Notes: generated by a model not told the origin, from the letters alone. Counted from the first letter of the stretch, positions 25,303 to 34,010 are shown. The stretch: 64,000 nt of DNA from Streptomyces sp. NRRL F-5126 (GCF_000721265.1 NZ_JOFZ01000014.1:1-64000); one strand, 5' to 3'. Numbers and translations are program-made.

Positions 25303-25514
25303 AGTCGACTCTGCGACACGACGCCCGTCAGGAACGCGTGGAAGCCGGCGGGCGCGAACGCGAGGACCGGGCCGTGCGGGTCCTTGCTGTCCCGGACGGC
25401 GCGCCCACCCCGGGGCAGCGCGGCGACCTCGACGCAGTTGCCGTTGTTGCCGGAGTACGACGACTTCACCCACGCCGGCCCAGCCGCCGGAACGGGCTTG
25501 GTGTTCGACTGCAT
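25299..25514 (-). CDS. DUF397 protein
   Basis: The 71-residue product carries AWVKSSYSGNNGNCVEVAALPRGGRAVRDSKDPHGP, the DUF397 core. It lies four bases after the stop of the Scr1-type regulator gene, on the same strand. The pair mirrors the units at 6.1 and 45.5 kb. Confidence 0.93.
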   Translation of the reverse strand: MQSNTKPVPAAGPAWVKSSYSGNNGNCVEVAALPRGGRAVRDSKDPHGPVLAFAPAGFHAFLTGVVSQSRL

Positions 25515-25517
25515 GAT

Positions 25518-26378
25518 CTAACCCATCTGTTTTGCGGCGTCCGTGATCAACGCCCGCGATGCCCTGACGTTAGCAGCGGCCATGTTGAGGCGGCGGAAGA
25601 GCGTCGTGTACACCTCGACCTCGGCCGGCTCCTCGTAGTACAGCGTGCTTGTCGGAGATTCGCTATAGGCAATGTCGGTTTCGGACGCCGCGGGGAAGCC
25701 CATCACGACGAACGGGCCGAAGAGACACGCGTTCATCGGGTCCTCCCGCGGCAGCACCTGGAGTTGGACGTTGGACCTGCGACTGTCCGCCAGCAGTGCC
25801 TCCAGCTGGGCCTTCATCACGGCCCGCGTACCGACCCGGTGGTACAGCACACTCTCCGAGACGATCACCCAGAGCTGGAGCGGGTGTTCCTTCGTGAGGA
25901 CCTGACGGCGCTCGCCGCGCACCGTGACCTGTGTCTCCACATGTTCCGACGTGGCGTCGGGGACCTGGAGCCCGATCACTGCCCGGGTGTACTCCGGCGT
26001 CTGGAGCAGCCCGGGGACGAGGTTCGTCTCGACGTTGTACAGCTCGCTCGCGTCGGACTCGACGGCGGCGTACGCGGCGTAGGCGCCGTCGACGGCGTTC
26101 GCGTACCGCGACCACCAGCCCTTCTGCTTCGACTCCCGGGACAGCTTCTCGATCTCGGCACGCTCGTCCGGGTCGGTGACCCCGTACAGGTCCATCAACG
26201 CACGGAGGTCCGGGAGGCGGACGCCGGACTGGGCGTTCTCGATCCGGCCCACCTTGGACTTGTCCGAGTCCAGCACCACGGAGGCGTCCGCATGCGTCAT
26301 CCCGGCGGTGGTACGCAGCTCGCGCAGGCGGCGGGCGAGCCGGCGTTGACGGATCGTCGGGTTGGTGTTGAGCGGCAT
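25518..26378 (-). CDS. Scr1-type helix-turn-helix regulator (DUF5753)
   Basis: The 286-residue protein has an HTH (RLARRLRELRTTAGMTHADASVVLDSDKSKVGRIENAQSGVR, residues 12-55). A DUF5753 domain follows, with NLVPGLLQTPEYTRAVI and LQVLPREDP. It pairs with the DUF397 gene downstream. The 190-base spacer to the divergent resolvase-like operon contains an operator-like palindrome, so it may control both directions. Confidence 0.92.
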   Translation of the reverse strand: MPLNTNPTIRQRRLARRLRELRTTAGMTHADASVVLDSDKSKVGRIENAQSGVRLPDLRALMDLYGVTDPDERAEIEKLSRESKQKGWWSRYANAVDGAYAAYAAVESDASELYNVETNLVPGLLQTPEYTRAVIGLQVPDATSEHVETQVTVRGERRQVLTKEHPLQLWVIVSESVLYHRVGTRAVMKAQLEALLADSRRSNVQLQVLPREDPMNACLFGPFVVMGFPAASETDIAYSESPTSTLYYEEPAEVEVYTTLFRRLNMAAANVRASRALITDAAKQMG

Positions 26379-26448
26379 GGCGGGTCCTCCCTCGGCCCTT
26401 CAGGAGCAACCAGTGTGACGTGGCATCACCACGCAGGCAAGTAATAGT

Positions 26449-26480
26449 ACTTTCCATGAAAGTGTTGACTTGACACTTTC
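26449..26480. promoter_or_regulatory. Overlapping inverted repeats, putative Scr1-type operator
   Basis: GAAAGTGT (26458-26465) and ACACTTTC (26473-26480) are perfect arms with a 7-base spacer. A second repeat, ACTTT / AAAGT (26449-26463), shares the central half-site. The site is A/T-rich in a GC-rich context and sits midway between the regulator and the divergent resolvase-like gene. Confidence 0.6.
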
Positions 26481-26570
26481 ACTGAACCACGCTGCATCAT
26501 GTGTCCATCACAGCGGTGCGTGACGGCGTCACCACACTCCGGTCAAGTGCCGCCGCGCGAGGAGAAAACC

Positions 26571-26888
26571 ATGACGGAGCCTGTCCACGGCTACATGCGG
26601 GCATATCCCGGCACACCGGACGACGAGATCGAGGCCGACCAGGAGCGGATGCGCGCGTGCGCCGTCGAGCGTGGGTGGGAGTTGGTGGAGATCCACGAGG
26701 AGACCACAGCGGGCAGCCTCGCGGCTCTGGACGAACTCGTCGTCTCGTTACGGCGTACCGGAACGCGGTCGGTGCTCGTACCCTCCTTTCAGCACCTCGG
26801 GACGAGCCTCGTGCTCCAGGCCCACATCGTCGACCACCTCCTGTGGGCCACGGGTGCCGAGGTGTACAGCGTGGGAGCGCGCCGATGA
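26571..26888 (+). CDS. Resolvase-like small protein with a TTA codon
   Basis: The 105-residue protein resembles the N-terminal catalytic domain of serine recombinases: GYMRAYPGTPDDEIEADQERMRACAVERGWELV ... LDELVVSLRRTGTRSVLVPSFQHLGTS. However, the catalytic Ser after the YxR motif is replaced by Tyr/Pro, and no DNA-binding domain follows. It therefore probably no longer recombines DNA and may act as a regulator. Leu60 is a TTA codon (26748-26750), which in Streptomyces needs the bldA tRNA. GAGGAG lies before the ATG, and the stop overlaps the ATPase start. Confidence 0.72.
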   Translation: MTEPVHGYMRAYPGTPDDEIEADQERMRACAVERGWELVEIHEETTAGSLAALDELVVSLRRTGTRSVLVPSFQHLGTSLVLQAHIVDHLLWATGAEVYSVGARR

Positions 26889-27436
26889 GGGGCCGACACC
26901 CCGCCACAGCGCACGTGGTGTGCCGCGTCGCGGGGGTTCGGCTTCCGGCGGTGCTCGAAGCGGCTGCCCTCGCACGCGAGTTCGTCCGCCAGACGCTGAC
27001 CGCCTGGAGCCTTCCCGATCAGCGAGGCGACACTGAACTGATCGTCTCGGAGCTGGTGGCGAATGCCGTGACACACACCAAAGCCGTCGACGTCATGACC
27101 GGCCCGTCGGTCGAGGTGCGGCTGCGGCTGCTCGGCGCCGGCAGCCTGTGCGTCGAGGTGTGGGACGCGGGGGACGGCGACCCCGGCGTCCCCGACCAGA
27201 GCGACGAGGCGGAGAGCGGCCGGGGCCTCTTCCTCGTGGAGGCGCTGAGCCACCGGTGGGGCACCCGGCGCATGGACGGTCCCGGCAAGGTCGTCTGGGC
27301 CGAACTCCCGCCCGCATTCGACCCGTTGCCCGGACCAGACCTCGGCGTGGCGAGTGGAGCACCCCCGAGCGGACCCGGCGCGGCCGTGCTCCGCCGCGTA
27401 CTGGGCAGCCTGAGACGTGCGCACACGCCGTGCTGA
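26885..27436 (+). CDS. RsbW-like ATP-binding protein (HATPase_c)
   Basis: The 183-residue product has the histidine-kinase-like ATPase fold of anti-sigma kinases: LIVSELVANAVTHT (N box) near residue 60, WDAGDGDPGVPD (G1) and GRGLFLVEALSHRWG (G2). Such orphan ATPases are numerous in Streptomyces and control sigma factors or partner proteins. ATGA coupling to the TTA-containing gene means its expression may also depend on bldA. The last 40 residues look disordered. Confidence 0.88.
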   Translation: MRGRHPATAHVVCRVAGVRLPAVLEAAALAREFVRQTLTAWSLPDQRGDTELIVSELVANAVTHTKAVDVMTGPSVEVRLRLLGAGSLCVEVWDAGDGDPGVPDQSDEAESGRGLFLVEALSHRWGTRRMDGPGKVVWAELPPAFDPLPGPDLGVASGAPPSGPGAAVLRRVLGSLRRAHTPC

Positions 27437-27499
27437 CAGCACCAGTAGTGCGACAAACCCTTCAGGTCGCGCGCAGGCGCCGTGAGGGGGACGGAGGCC

Positions 27500-28219
27500 T
27501 CAGCCACGCCGGCGGAGGTACGCCTCCAGCTCGGCGGCACCCGTCAGCATCGCCCGCCCGCGGGCGGACAGCCGGTTGCGCCAGGCGGAGAGCGTGGCCT
27601 CCAGCGGTTCGAGGCCGCCGGCGGCCCGCACCTGGGCGATCAGTGGGGCGATCTGCTCCAGCAGGTAGCCGCCGCGCCTGAGCTGGTGGGCCAGGCGGGC
27701 GTCCCGTACATCGGCCTCGGCGTAGACGCGGTATCCGGTCTTCGGGTCCCGGCTCGGGCTCACCAGGCCTGCGCTCTCCCACTTGCGCAGGGTCGCGGGA
27801 CGGAGGCCGAGGCGTTCCGCCAGCGGGCCGATGAACATCTCGCCCGCGCCGGGCACGCGCGCCTCGGCCAGATTCAGGTCGCGTAGGGCCCTCTCCACGG
27901 CCCGGAGCGTCCTGCGGTCGTCGAGGAGCTGGGCGTGGCTCTCGTCGATGAGGCGGAACGCCTCGTCCGGCATGCTCTCGTTCACGGCCCGCATGATCGA
28001 CGCCGCCGTCCGGTGGCCGTGGCCCGGCAGCAGGGCGAGGAACGCGCGCAGGGCTGCCGCGTGCAGGGGCGTGTAGGTCCGGTAGCCGTGGGCCGTGCGG
28101 TCGGCGGCCGGGAGGATGCCGGCCTCCTCGTAGTTCCTGACCGCCTGCGTGGACAGACCGTGCCCGCGCGCCAGATCGACCGGCCTGAGACGCTCACCGC
28201 TTTGAAGCTTTTGTGCCAC
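27500..28219 (-). CDS. Tandem MerR-type transcriptional regulator
   Basis: The 239-residue protein has two MerR-like HTH segments: LRPVDLARGHGLSTQAVRNYEEAGILPAADRTAHGYRTYT near the N terminus, and LAERLGLRPATLRKWESAGLVSPSRDPKTGYRVY at about 130-165. A helical C terminus follows. Tandem MerR proteins of this size are sometimes called TioE-like; that label is from memory. The gene is divergent from the erythromycin-esterase-like gene, with a palindrome in the 59-base spacer, so it probably controls that gene. Confidence 0.83.
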   Translation of the reverse strand: MAQKLQSGERLRPVDLARGHGLSTQAVRNYEEAGILPAADRTAHGYRTYTPLHAAALRAFLALLPGHGHRTAASIMRAVNESMPDEAFRLIDESHAQLLDDRRTLRAVERALRDLNLAEARVPGAGEMFIGPLAERLGLRPATLRKWESAGLVSPSRDPKTGYRVYAEADVRDARLAHQLRRGGYLLEQIAPLIAQVRAAGGLEPLEATLSAWRNRLSARGRAMLTGAAELEAYLRRRG

Positions 28220-28250
28220 GAATCCGGACAGTACCGCGTCGAAGTCTCCA

Positions 28251-28262
28251 TTGAAAGTTCAA
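28251..28262. promoter_or_regulatory. Short palindrome in the MerR/esterase spacer
   Basis: TTGAA-AG-TTCAA is a perfect inverted repeat overlapping a TTGAAA-like -35 element 17 bases before the esterase ATG; a further TTGAA occurs at 28271. Repeats within the -35/-10 region are typical of MerR-type operators. Confidence 0.4.
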
Positions 28263-28278
28263 CGATACGGTTGAATCC

Positions 28279-29490
28279 ATGGCTACTGACATCGAGGACG
28301 CCCTCCATGCCGTCGACGCATCGGCCGTCATGCGGCTGCTCCCTCGCCGGCCGGAGTTGCTCGCCCTGGGCGAGCCCACCCACGGTGAGGACGCTCTGCT
28401 CGACCTGCGCAACGAGCTGTTCCGGCAGCTCGTCAAGCAGGAGGGCTACCGGACGATCGCGATCGAGAGCGACTGCATGCGGGGGCTGGTCGTGGACGAC
28501 TACGTCACCGGGGGCGCGGGCACCCTCGACGACGTCATGGCGCACGGTTTCGGCCACGGCTTCGGCGCCTCCGCCGCCAACCGCGAACTCGTGGGCTGGA
28601 TGCGCACGTTCAATGACGGCCGGGCCGCACAGGACCGGCTGCGCTTCGCCGGGATCGACGGCCCGCTGGAGATCACCGGCGCCGCGAGCCCCCGTCAGGC
28701 ACTCACCGCACTGCACCGCTACCTCTCGGCCCATGCGGACCGGCACCTGCTCCCCTGTACCGCCGAAACCCTCGACGGCCTGCTCGGCGCCGACGACCCG
28801 TGGGTCGACTCCGCGGCGATGACGGACCCGGCCAGGTCCGTGGGGCAGTCGGCCGAGGCCGCCCGGCTGCGGCTGATCGCCGACGACCTGGTGGCGGTAC
28901 TCGACGAGCAGGCGCCGCACCTGATCGCGCGGACGTCACGGGACGACCGGGACCGCGCCCGCCTGTACGGGCGCACCGCCACAGGCCTGCTGCGCTACCA
29001 CCACTGGATGGCCGAGGCCTCACCCGCCCGCATGGCGCGACTGCTCGGCGTGCGGGACTCCATGATGGCCGCCAACCTCCTCGCACTCGCCGAACGGGGC
29101 CCGGCACGCCCGGCACTCGTCCACGCGCACAACGGCCATCTCCAGCGGCCCAAGAGCTCGATGCGGATGTGGGAGGGGCCGGTGGAGTGGTGGAGCGCCG
29201 GTGCGCTGGTGAGCGCACGCCTCGGTGAGGGGTACGCGTTCGTGGCCACGGCCCTCGGCACGCTCCCGCACCGGGGCGTGGGCGCCCCGCCGCCGGACAC
29301 CGTCGAGGGCCTCCTCTACGCGCTGCCGAAGGAACGCTGTCTCGTCGACGCACGGCAACTGGCCACCGTCATCACCGACATGCGGCCCGAGCCTCGCGAG
29401 TCGCCCTGGTTCGGCTACGCCCCGCTCGACCCGGCCCACCTGACCGCGAGCGACGGGCTCGTGTTCGTCAAGGACGTCTCGCGGCGCTAG
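28279..29490 (+). CDS. Erythromycin esterase family protein
   Basis: The 403-residue protein has the family motifs LLALGEPTHGEDALLDLRNELFRQLV (His/Glu site near residue 33), TIAIESDC near 62, and HAHNGHLQRP near 278. The family hydrolyses macrolide lactones in resistant bacteria, but many members have unknown substrates. Being expressed from a MerR-type promoter suggests induction by a small molecule. It ends before a large hairpin shared with metE. Confidence 0.87.
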   Translation: MATDIEDALHAVDASAVMRLLPRRPELLALGEPTHGEDALLDLRNELFRQLVKQEGYRTIAIESDCMRGLVVDDYVTGGAGTLDDVMAHGFGHGFGASAANRELVGWMRTFNDGRAAQDRLRFAGIDGPLEITGAASPRQALTALHRYLSAHADRHLLPCTAETLDGLLGADDPWVDSAAMTDPARSVGQSAEAARLRLIADDLVAVLDEQAPHLIARTSRDDRDRARLYGRTATGLLRYHHWMAEASPARMARLLGVRDSMMAANLLALAERGPARPALVHAHNGHLQRPKSSMRMWEGPVEWWSAGALVSARLGEGYAFVATALGTLPHRGVGAPPPDTVEGLLYALPKERCLVDARQLATVITDMRPEPRESPWFGYAPLDPAHLTASDGLVFVKDVSRR

Positions 29491-29504
29491 CGGTCCGACC
29501 AGGC

Positions 29505-29569
29505 GGGCCGGGAACGGGGATGCGCCCCACGGGGTGCGCCTCGTCAGGGGTGCGGCCCGTTCCCGGCCC
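29505..29569. terminator. Large bidirectional hairpin between convergent genes
   Basis: Fourteen perfect base pairs (GGGCCGGGAACGGG / CCCGTTCCCGGCCC) enclose a loop that can fold further. It lies between the esterase stop (29490) and the metE stop (29576). Confidence 0.8.
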
Positions 29570-29575
29570 TCCCGC

Positions 29576-31888
29576 TCAGCCTCGGAGCAGTTCCTCCCGC
29601 ACACTCCGCGCACCCGCGATCAGGTTGTCCAGGGATGCCCGCGTCTCGGCCCAGCCCCGCGTCTTCAGCCCGCAGTCGGGGTTGACCCAGAGCCGGTCGT
29701 CCGGAATCGCCCGAAGTCCCTTGCGCAGCAGGGCGATCACCTCGTCCGTGGACGGCACGCGCGGCGAGTGGATGTCGTAGACGCCCGGTCCCGCCTCGCG
29801 GGGATAGCCGTGCCCGGCGAGCTCATGGGCGACCTGCATGTGGGAGCGGGCGGCCTCCAGGCTGATGACGTCGGCGTCGAGGTCGTCGATGGCCTGGATG
29901 ATGTCGCCGAACTCGGCGTAGCACATGTGGGTGTGGATCTGGGTGTCGGGCCGCACACCGCCCGTGGTGAGCCGGAACGCCTCGGTGGCCCAGGCCAGGT
30001 AGTCGGGCCGCCCCGCGGCCCGCAGCGGCAGGGTCTCACGCAGGGCGGGCTCGTCGACCTGGATCACGGCGGTGCCCGCCGTCTCCAGGTCGAGCACCTC
30101 GTCGCGCAGGGCCATGGCGACCTGCCGCGCGGTGTCGGCGAGCGGCTGGTCGTCGCGGACGAAGGACCAGGCCAGCATCGTCACCGGGCCCGTGAGCATG
30201 CCCTTGACGGGCTTGCCGGTGAGTGACTGGGCGTAGGTGGTCCAGCGGACCGTCATGGGCTCAGGGCGGGAGATGTCCCCGGCCAGGATCGGCGGGCGCA
30301 CGTAGCGCGTGCCGTACGACTGCACCCAGCCGTGGCGGGTGGCGACGTACCCGGTCAGCTGCTCGGCGAAGTACTGCACCATGTCGTTGCGTTCGGGCTC
30401 GCCGTGCACCAGCACGTCGAGGCCGGCCTTCTCCTGGAAGGAGATCACCTCGCCGATGGCGGACTTGATGTGCTCCTCGTATCCGGCGGTGTCGAGCCGG
30501 CCCGTGCGCAGGGCGGCACGGGCGGCGCGCAGGTCGTCGGTCTGCGGGAAGGAGCCGACGGTGGTGGTCGGCAACGGCGGCAGCCCCAGCCGGGCCCGCT
30601 GCGCGGCGCCGCGTTCGCCGTAGGTACGGGACCGGCGGGAGTCCGCGTCGGTGACCGCGGCGGCGCGGGCGCGTACGGCCGGGTCGCGGGTGAGGGCGGA
30701 GGCGGCGCGCGAGGCCAGGTCGGCGCGGTTCGCGCTCAGTTGGTCCGCGATGGCGGTGGTGCCCTCGGTGATGCCGCGGGCGAGGGTGACGACCTCGGTG
30801 GTCTTCTGCCGTGCGAAGGCGAGCCAGCGGACGATCCGCGGGTCGATGTCGTGCTCCAGTGTCACGTCGAGCGGCACGTGGAGGAGCGAGCAGGATGTCG
30901 CGACGTCCACCCGGTCGGCCAGGCCGAGCAGGGTTGCGAGGGTGGCGAGGGACTTCTCCAGGTTGTTGATCCAGATGTTGCGTCCGTCGACCACGCCCGC
31001 GACCAGGGTCTTGCCGGGGAGGCCGCCGATCGACGCCAGATCGTCGAGGTTGCGGGCGGCCGGGCCCGTGAAGTCGAGGGCGAGGCCCTCGACGGGTGTG
31101 GCGGCCAGCACGGGCAGTGCCTCACCGAGACGGTCGAAGTAGGAGGCGACCAGGAGCTTCGGCCGGTCGGCGAGTGAGCCCAGGTCGCGGTAGGCACGGG
31201 CCGCGGCGTCCAGTTCCGCGCGGGTGCGGTCCTGCACGAGCGCGGGCTCGTCGAGTTGCACCCACCCGGCGCCTGCCGCCCGCAGGTCGGCGAGGATCTG
31301 CGCGTAGACCGGCAGGAGCCGATCCAGCAGCGTGAGGGGCTCGAATCCTGCCGGGGCGCCCGGCGCGGCCTTGGCCAGCAGCAGGTACGTGACGGGGCCG
31401 ACGAGTACGGGCCGAGCGGCCAGGCCCAGGTCGAGGGCCTCCCGGATCTCTCCCGTCTGCTGGGAGGAGTCGGCGGTGAAGACCGTGTCAGGGGACAGTT
31501 CGGGCACCAGGTAGTGGTAGTTGGTGTCGAACCACTTCGTCATCTCCAGCGGCGCGGCCTCCTGCGTGCCGCGTGCCATGGCGAACATGCCGTCGAGGCG
31601 GTCGGTGTCGACGGCGCGCCTGTGGCGCTCGGGGACGGCACCGACCATCAGGCTGGTGTCGAGCACGTGGTCGTAGTACGAGAAGCCGCCGGTCGGCACC
31701 TCGGTCAGGCCCGCCTCGGCCAACTGACGCCAGGTGGCAAGGCGCAGGTCGCGCCCGATCCGGCGCAGCTCGTCGGCGCCGATTCGGCCCTTCCAGTACC
31801 CCTCCACGGCCTTCTTCAGTTCCCGGCCGGGGCCCTGGCGCGGGTAGCCGTGGACGGTCGCCCGTACGGCGGGGGGCTTCGCTGTCAC
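29576..31888 (-). CDS. metE: Cobalamin-independent methionine synthase
   Basis: The 770-residue enzyme, from GTG 31888 with GAAGGAG upstream, has the usual MetE length. It transfers the methyl group of 5-methyltetrahydropteroyltriglutamate to homocysteine in the cytosol. The N-terminal half carries GYPRQGPGRELKKAVEGYWKG. The C-terminal half has the zinc ligands in IHTHMCYAEF and NPDCGLKTRGW, with LPTTTVGSFPQT between the halves. A cobalamin riboswitch lies in the leader, so B12 should shut the gene off while the B12-dependent enzyme MetH takes over. Confidence 0.97.
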   Translation of the reverse strand: MTAKPPAVRATVHGYPRQGPGRELKKAVEGYWKGRIGADELRRIGRDLRLATWRQLAEAGLTEVPTGGFSYYDHVLDTSLMVGAVPERHRRAVDTDRLDGMFAMARGTQEAAPLEMTKWFDTNYHYLVPELSPDTVFTADSSQQTGEIREALDLGLAARPVLVGPVTYLLLAKAAPGAPAGFEPLTLLDRLLPVYAQILADLRAAGAGWVQLDEPALVQDRTRAELDAAARAYRDLGSLADRPKLLVASYFDRLGEALPVLAATPVEGLALDFTGPAARNLDDLASIGGLPGKTLVAGVVDGRNIWINNLEKSLATLATLLGLADRVDVATSCSLLHVPLDVTLEHDIDPRIVRWLAFARQKTTEVVTLARGITEGTTAIADQLSANRADLASRAASALTRDPAVRARAAAVTDADSRRSRTYGERGAAQRARLGLPPLPTTTVGSFPQTDDLRAARAALRTGRLDTAGYEEHIKSAIGEVISFQEKAGLDVLVHGEPERNDMVQYFAEQLTGYVATRHGWVQSYGTRYVRPPILAGDISRPEPMTVRWTTYAQSLTGKPVKGMLTGPVTMLAWSFVRDDQPLADTARQVAMALRDEVLDLETAGTAVIQVDEPALRETLPLRAAGRPDYLAWATEAFRLTTGGVRPDTQIHTHMCYAEFGDIIQAIDDLDADVISLEAARSHMQVAHELAGHGYPREAGPGVYDIHSPRVPSTDEVIALLRKGLRAIPDDRLWVNPDCGLKTRGWAETRASLDNLIAGARSVREELLRG

Positions 31889-32045
31889 AGAACTCTCCTT
31901 CGCGAGTCGCTCTCGTGCGACCCGGCGGCGCCGTGCGACGTGAAGGAAGGATCTGCCGGAGGCACACCGCGCGACCCTCGCGCCGTGTCCTTCCGACGAG
32001 TACCAGACCCACCCACGAGGCCACCGGTGTCTCCGCGCACGGATG

Positions 32046-32240
32046 GCCGCACGCGGGCAACGGGCAGGTCTTCGGACTCGCGAGCACGGACACCTCAAGG
32101 CGCGGGCGTCCACCTACTGGCCGTCGCTTCCCAGGCCCGACGGGCCCAGTGCGTGTGACGGCGGTCGTTCCCGCTCACCGCTGCGGGGCAGTCCCGGATT
32201 CCCACCGGGTTCCCTCTTACGACGCTCCCGCCTGGCGGAC
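32046..32240 (-). promoter_or_regulatory. Cobalamin riboswitch upstream of metE
   Basis: Read on the minus strand, the region has the ordered B12-element blocks: GGGAA-CCCGGTGGGAATCC, then ACTGCCCCGCAGCGGTGAG, a variable stem, and the B12 box AGTCCGAAGACCTGCCC near 32063-32078. It precedes metE, the classical target in actinomycetes, and should repress it when adenosylcobalamin binds. Confidence 0.93.
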
Positions 32241-32284
32241 GGATGCGAACCAGCTGCGCCAGTCAGCGTAACGCGCGCCTGCCG

Positions 32285-33073
32285 TCATGCGCGGCCGGCA
32301 AGGACGCAGTCGCCGCAGACGGCCTCCCTGCGGCCGCCCGGAGGCGCTGCCCGGTAGATGAGGCAGCAGCTACGGCGGCGGAACCGCACGCGCCCTTCGC
32401 CGCCCGTGAACGTCCCGCGCAGGGGCGGCTGCGCCAGAAAGGCCCTGACAGCCGTGGTGACTTCGTCCCCGCGCGCAGGTGCCGCTGCCGCCAGGGCGGC
32501 GCCCGCGCCGTTCACCGCGGAGGCCACGTTGCCCCACAACGTGGCTCGCGGCACGGACAGTTCGGCCGCCGCTTCCAGGAGAGGCACCACGAGCTGCGCC
32601 ACTACCCGGCCGGCGGTCACGGTCGGTGGACCGGGCGGTGGACCGGGCGGTGGACCGGGCGGTGGACCGGGCGGTTCAGCGCCCGGCGCACCGGGGTGCG
32701 GCAGGGAGAGCGGGAACGCGGAGCCGAGCTCGGGCTGCCACCACAGCTCACGAAGCGCGGGGACGGGCACCGCGCCGTACAGGGCGGTGAGCGCGAGGAA
32801 CGGCGAGACGACGCGGGCGGTCAGTCCCAGGTGGGTGACCGACGCGGCAACACGCCGGCCGGCGGCGTCGGGCCGCAGCCCGCCGGCCGCCGCGAGATGG
32901 CCGCGTACCGCCTCGACGCGTGCGGCCAGCGCGGACGCCTGGGTCACCAGTTCGCCCAGGGGTTGCCACGGCGAGCGGCACGCCGATCCCGGGGTGTGCG
33001 AGGCGACGGCGAAGAACGGCCCGCAGGCCGCGAGCTCGTCGAGCACCGCGGCCCGCGAAGGGCTGTCCGTCAT
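32285..33073 (-). CDS. FhuF-like (2Fe-2S)-binding protein
   Basis: The 262-residue product ends with the FhuF-type iron-sulphur motif, Cys-Cys-x10-Cys-x2-Cys (RRRSCCLIYRAAPPGG then CGDCVL). The rest (VTHLGLTARVVSPFLALTALYG ... LWWQPELG) fits the ferric-siderophore reductase FhuF family. A proline-glycine repeat (residues 134-149) is encoded by a 12-base tandem repeat. The ATG overlaps the cbtA stop, so it is expressed with cobalt-uptake genes under a B12 riboswitch. A role in cobalt or corrinoid reduction is possible but inferred. Confidence 0.82.
   Translation of the reverse strand: MTDSPSRAAVLDELAACGPFFAVASHTPGSACRSPWQPLGELVTQASALAARVEAVRGHLAAAGGLRPDAAGRRVAASVTHLGLTARVVSPFLALTALYGAVPVPALRELWWQPELGSAFPLSLPHPGAPGAEPPGPPPGPPPGPPPGPPTVTAGRVVAQLVVPLLEAAAELSVPRATLWGNVASAVNGAGAALAAAAPARGDEVTTAVRAFLAQPPLRGTFTGGEGRVRFRRRSCCLIYRAAPPGGRREAVCGDCVLAGRA
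32627..32674. repeat. Four copies of a 12-base tandem repeat inside the FhuF-like gene
   Basis: The unit TGGACCGGGCGG is repeated four times without change and encodes a Pro-Pro-Gly-Pro repeat on the minus strand. Copy number could vary by slippage without breaking the frame. Confidence 0.9.
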
Positions 33074-33963
33074 GCTCCGGTGGCCGGCTGGGTCTGCCCC
33101 GGGCGCCCCGCGGCTGTGGAGGGGGACGGTACCGAAGCGGGTTGGGCACGGCGCGCCAGGAGACGCTCGGCCATGGGCGCGAAGACCAGCCCGAGGACTC
33201 CCCACAGCAGCAACTGGGCCGCGACCGAGTAGAAGCGGAAGGAGAACAGCACGTCGGCCGGGAACCCGGGGTAGACGATCGTCCCGTGGGGGTCCTTCAG
33301 CGACAGCGGCGTCTCGGTGGCGTGGTGTCCGTACTGCTGGACGTTCACGGACAGCTCGCCGAGTGAGGGCAGCAGCGCCATGACGGCGCCGATCACCACG
33401 ATGTACCCGAGACCGGCGAGCAGGGTGGCGTTCCAGTTGCCGAACCGTTCGGCGAGCCGCCTGCCGGCCCAGACCGCCAGGATCAGCAGCACCAGCGAGC
33501 ACCCCACCATCACCAGGTACAGGTTCCCCCGGTCCCTGATGGTGTCGGGATGCCCGATGGCGGGCGGGTTGGCGGGGTACTTCACGAACGGTACGAGGTA
33601 GAAGCCGAGGAACCCGCCGAGCGCGACGAGCATGGCGAGGTTGCGGGCACGCAGCTTGCCGACCCGGCCGAGGCAGATGGTGTAGGCGACGGCGAACAGC
33701 GCGCCCATGGCCATGCCGAAGAAGATCATGCCGACGCCGATACCGACGTCCGCCTGGATCGTGCGGCTGAAGATGTCAGGACCCGCGGCCTCGGGTGCCA
33801 GCCCGGCGGCCTTGTCCAGCACGCCCTGCGCCGCGTCGCGGCCGCTCTCGTAGTCGATGGCCCTGTCGATCTGCGGTTCGGCGAGGATCCGGGCGAAGAT
33901 GAAGGCGAGCACGCCCGCCACCGCGCCGGCCAGGATGCCGCGCAGGATGAGTCGTTTCTCCAT
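33070..33963 (-). CDS. cbtA: Cobalt transporter subunit CbtA
   Basis: The 297-residue membrane protein has the CbtA opening (MEKRLILRGILAGAVAGVLAFIFARILAEPQIDRAIDYE) and about six hydrophobic helices. CbtA and CbtB form a predicted cobalt importer that is repeatedly found under B12 riboswitches. Here the cbtB gene lies 47 bases upstream in the same orientation. Confidence 0.92.
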   Translation of the reverse strand: MEKRLILRGILAGAVAGVLAFIFARILAEPQIDRAIDYESGRDAAQGVLDKAAGLAPEAAGPDIFSRTIQADVGIGVGMIFFGMAMGALFAVAYTICLGRVGKLRARNLAMLVALGGFLGFYLVPFVKYPANPPAIGHPDTIRDRGNLYLVMVGCSLVLLILAVWAGRRLAERFGNWNATLLAGLGYIVVIGAVMALLPSLGELSVNVQQYGHHATETPLSLKDPHGTIVYPGFPADVLFSFRFYSVAAQLLLWGVLGLVFAPMAERLLARRAQPASVPSPSTAAGRPGQTQPATGA

Positions 33964-34010
33964 GTTCAGATGTCCACTCTCTCGTACTGCCGGCGGCCGG
34001 CGCGGGCCGG

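Noticed and set aside
26571..26888. Evidence of a transposon or integrative element from the resolvase-like gene
   Set aside because: No DNA-binding domain, no catalytic Ser context, no terminal repeats or attachment-site duplication nearby.
32627..32674. Possible CRISPR-like array
   Set aside because: Direct 12-base units without spacers, inside a coding sequence; a simple tandem repeat.
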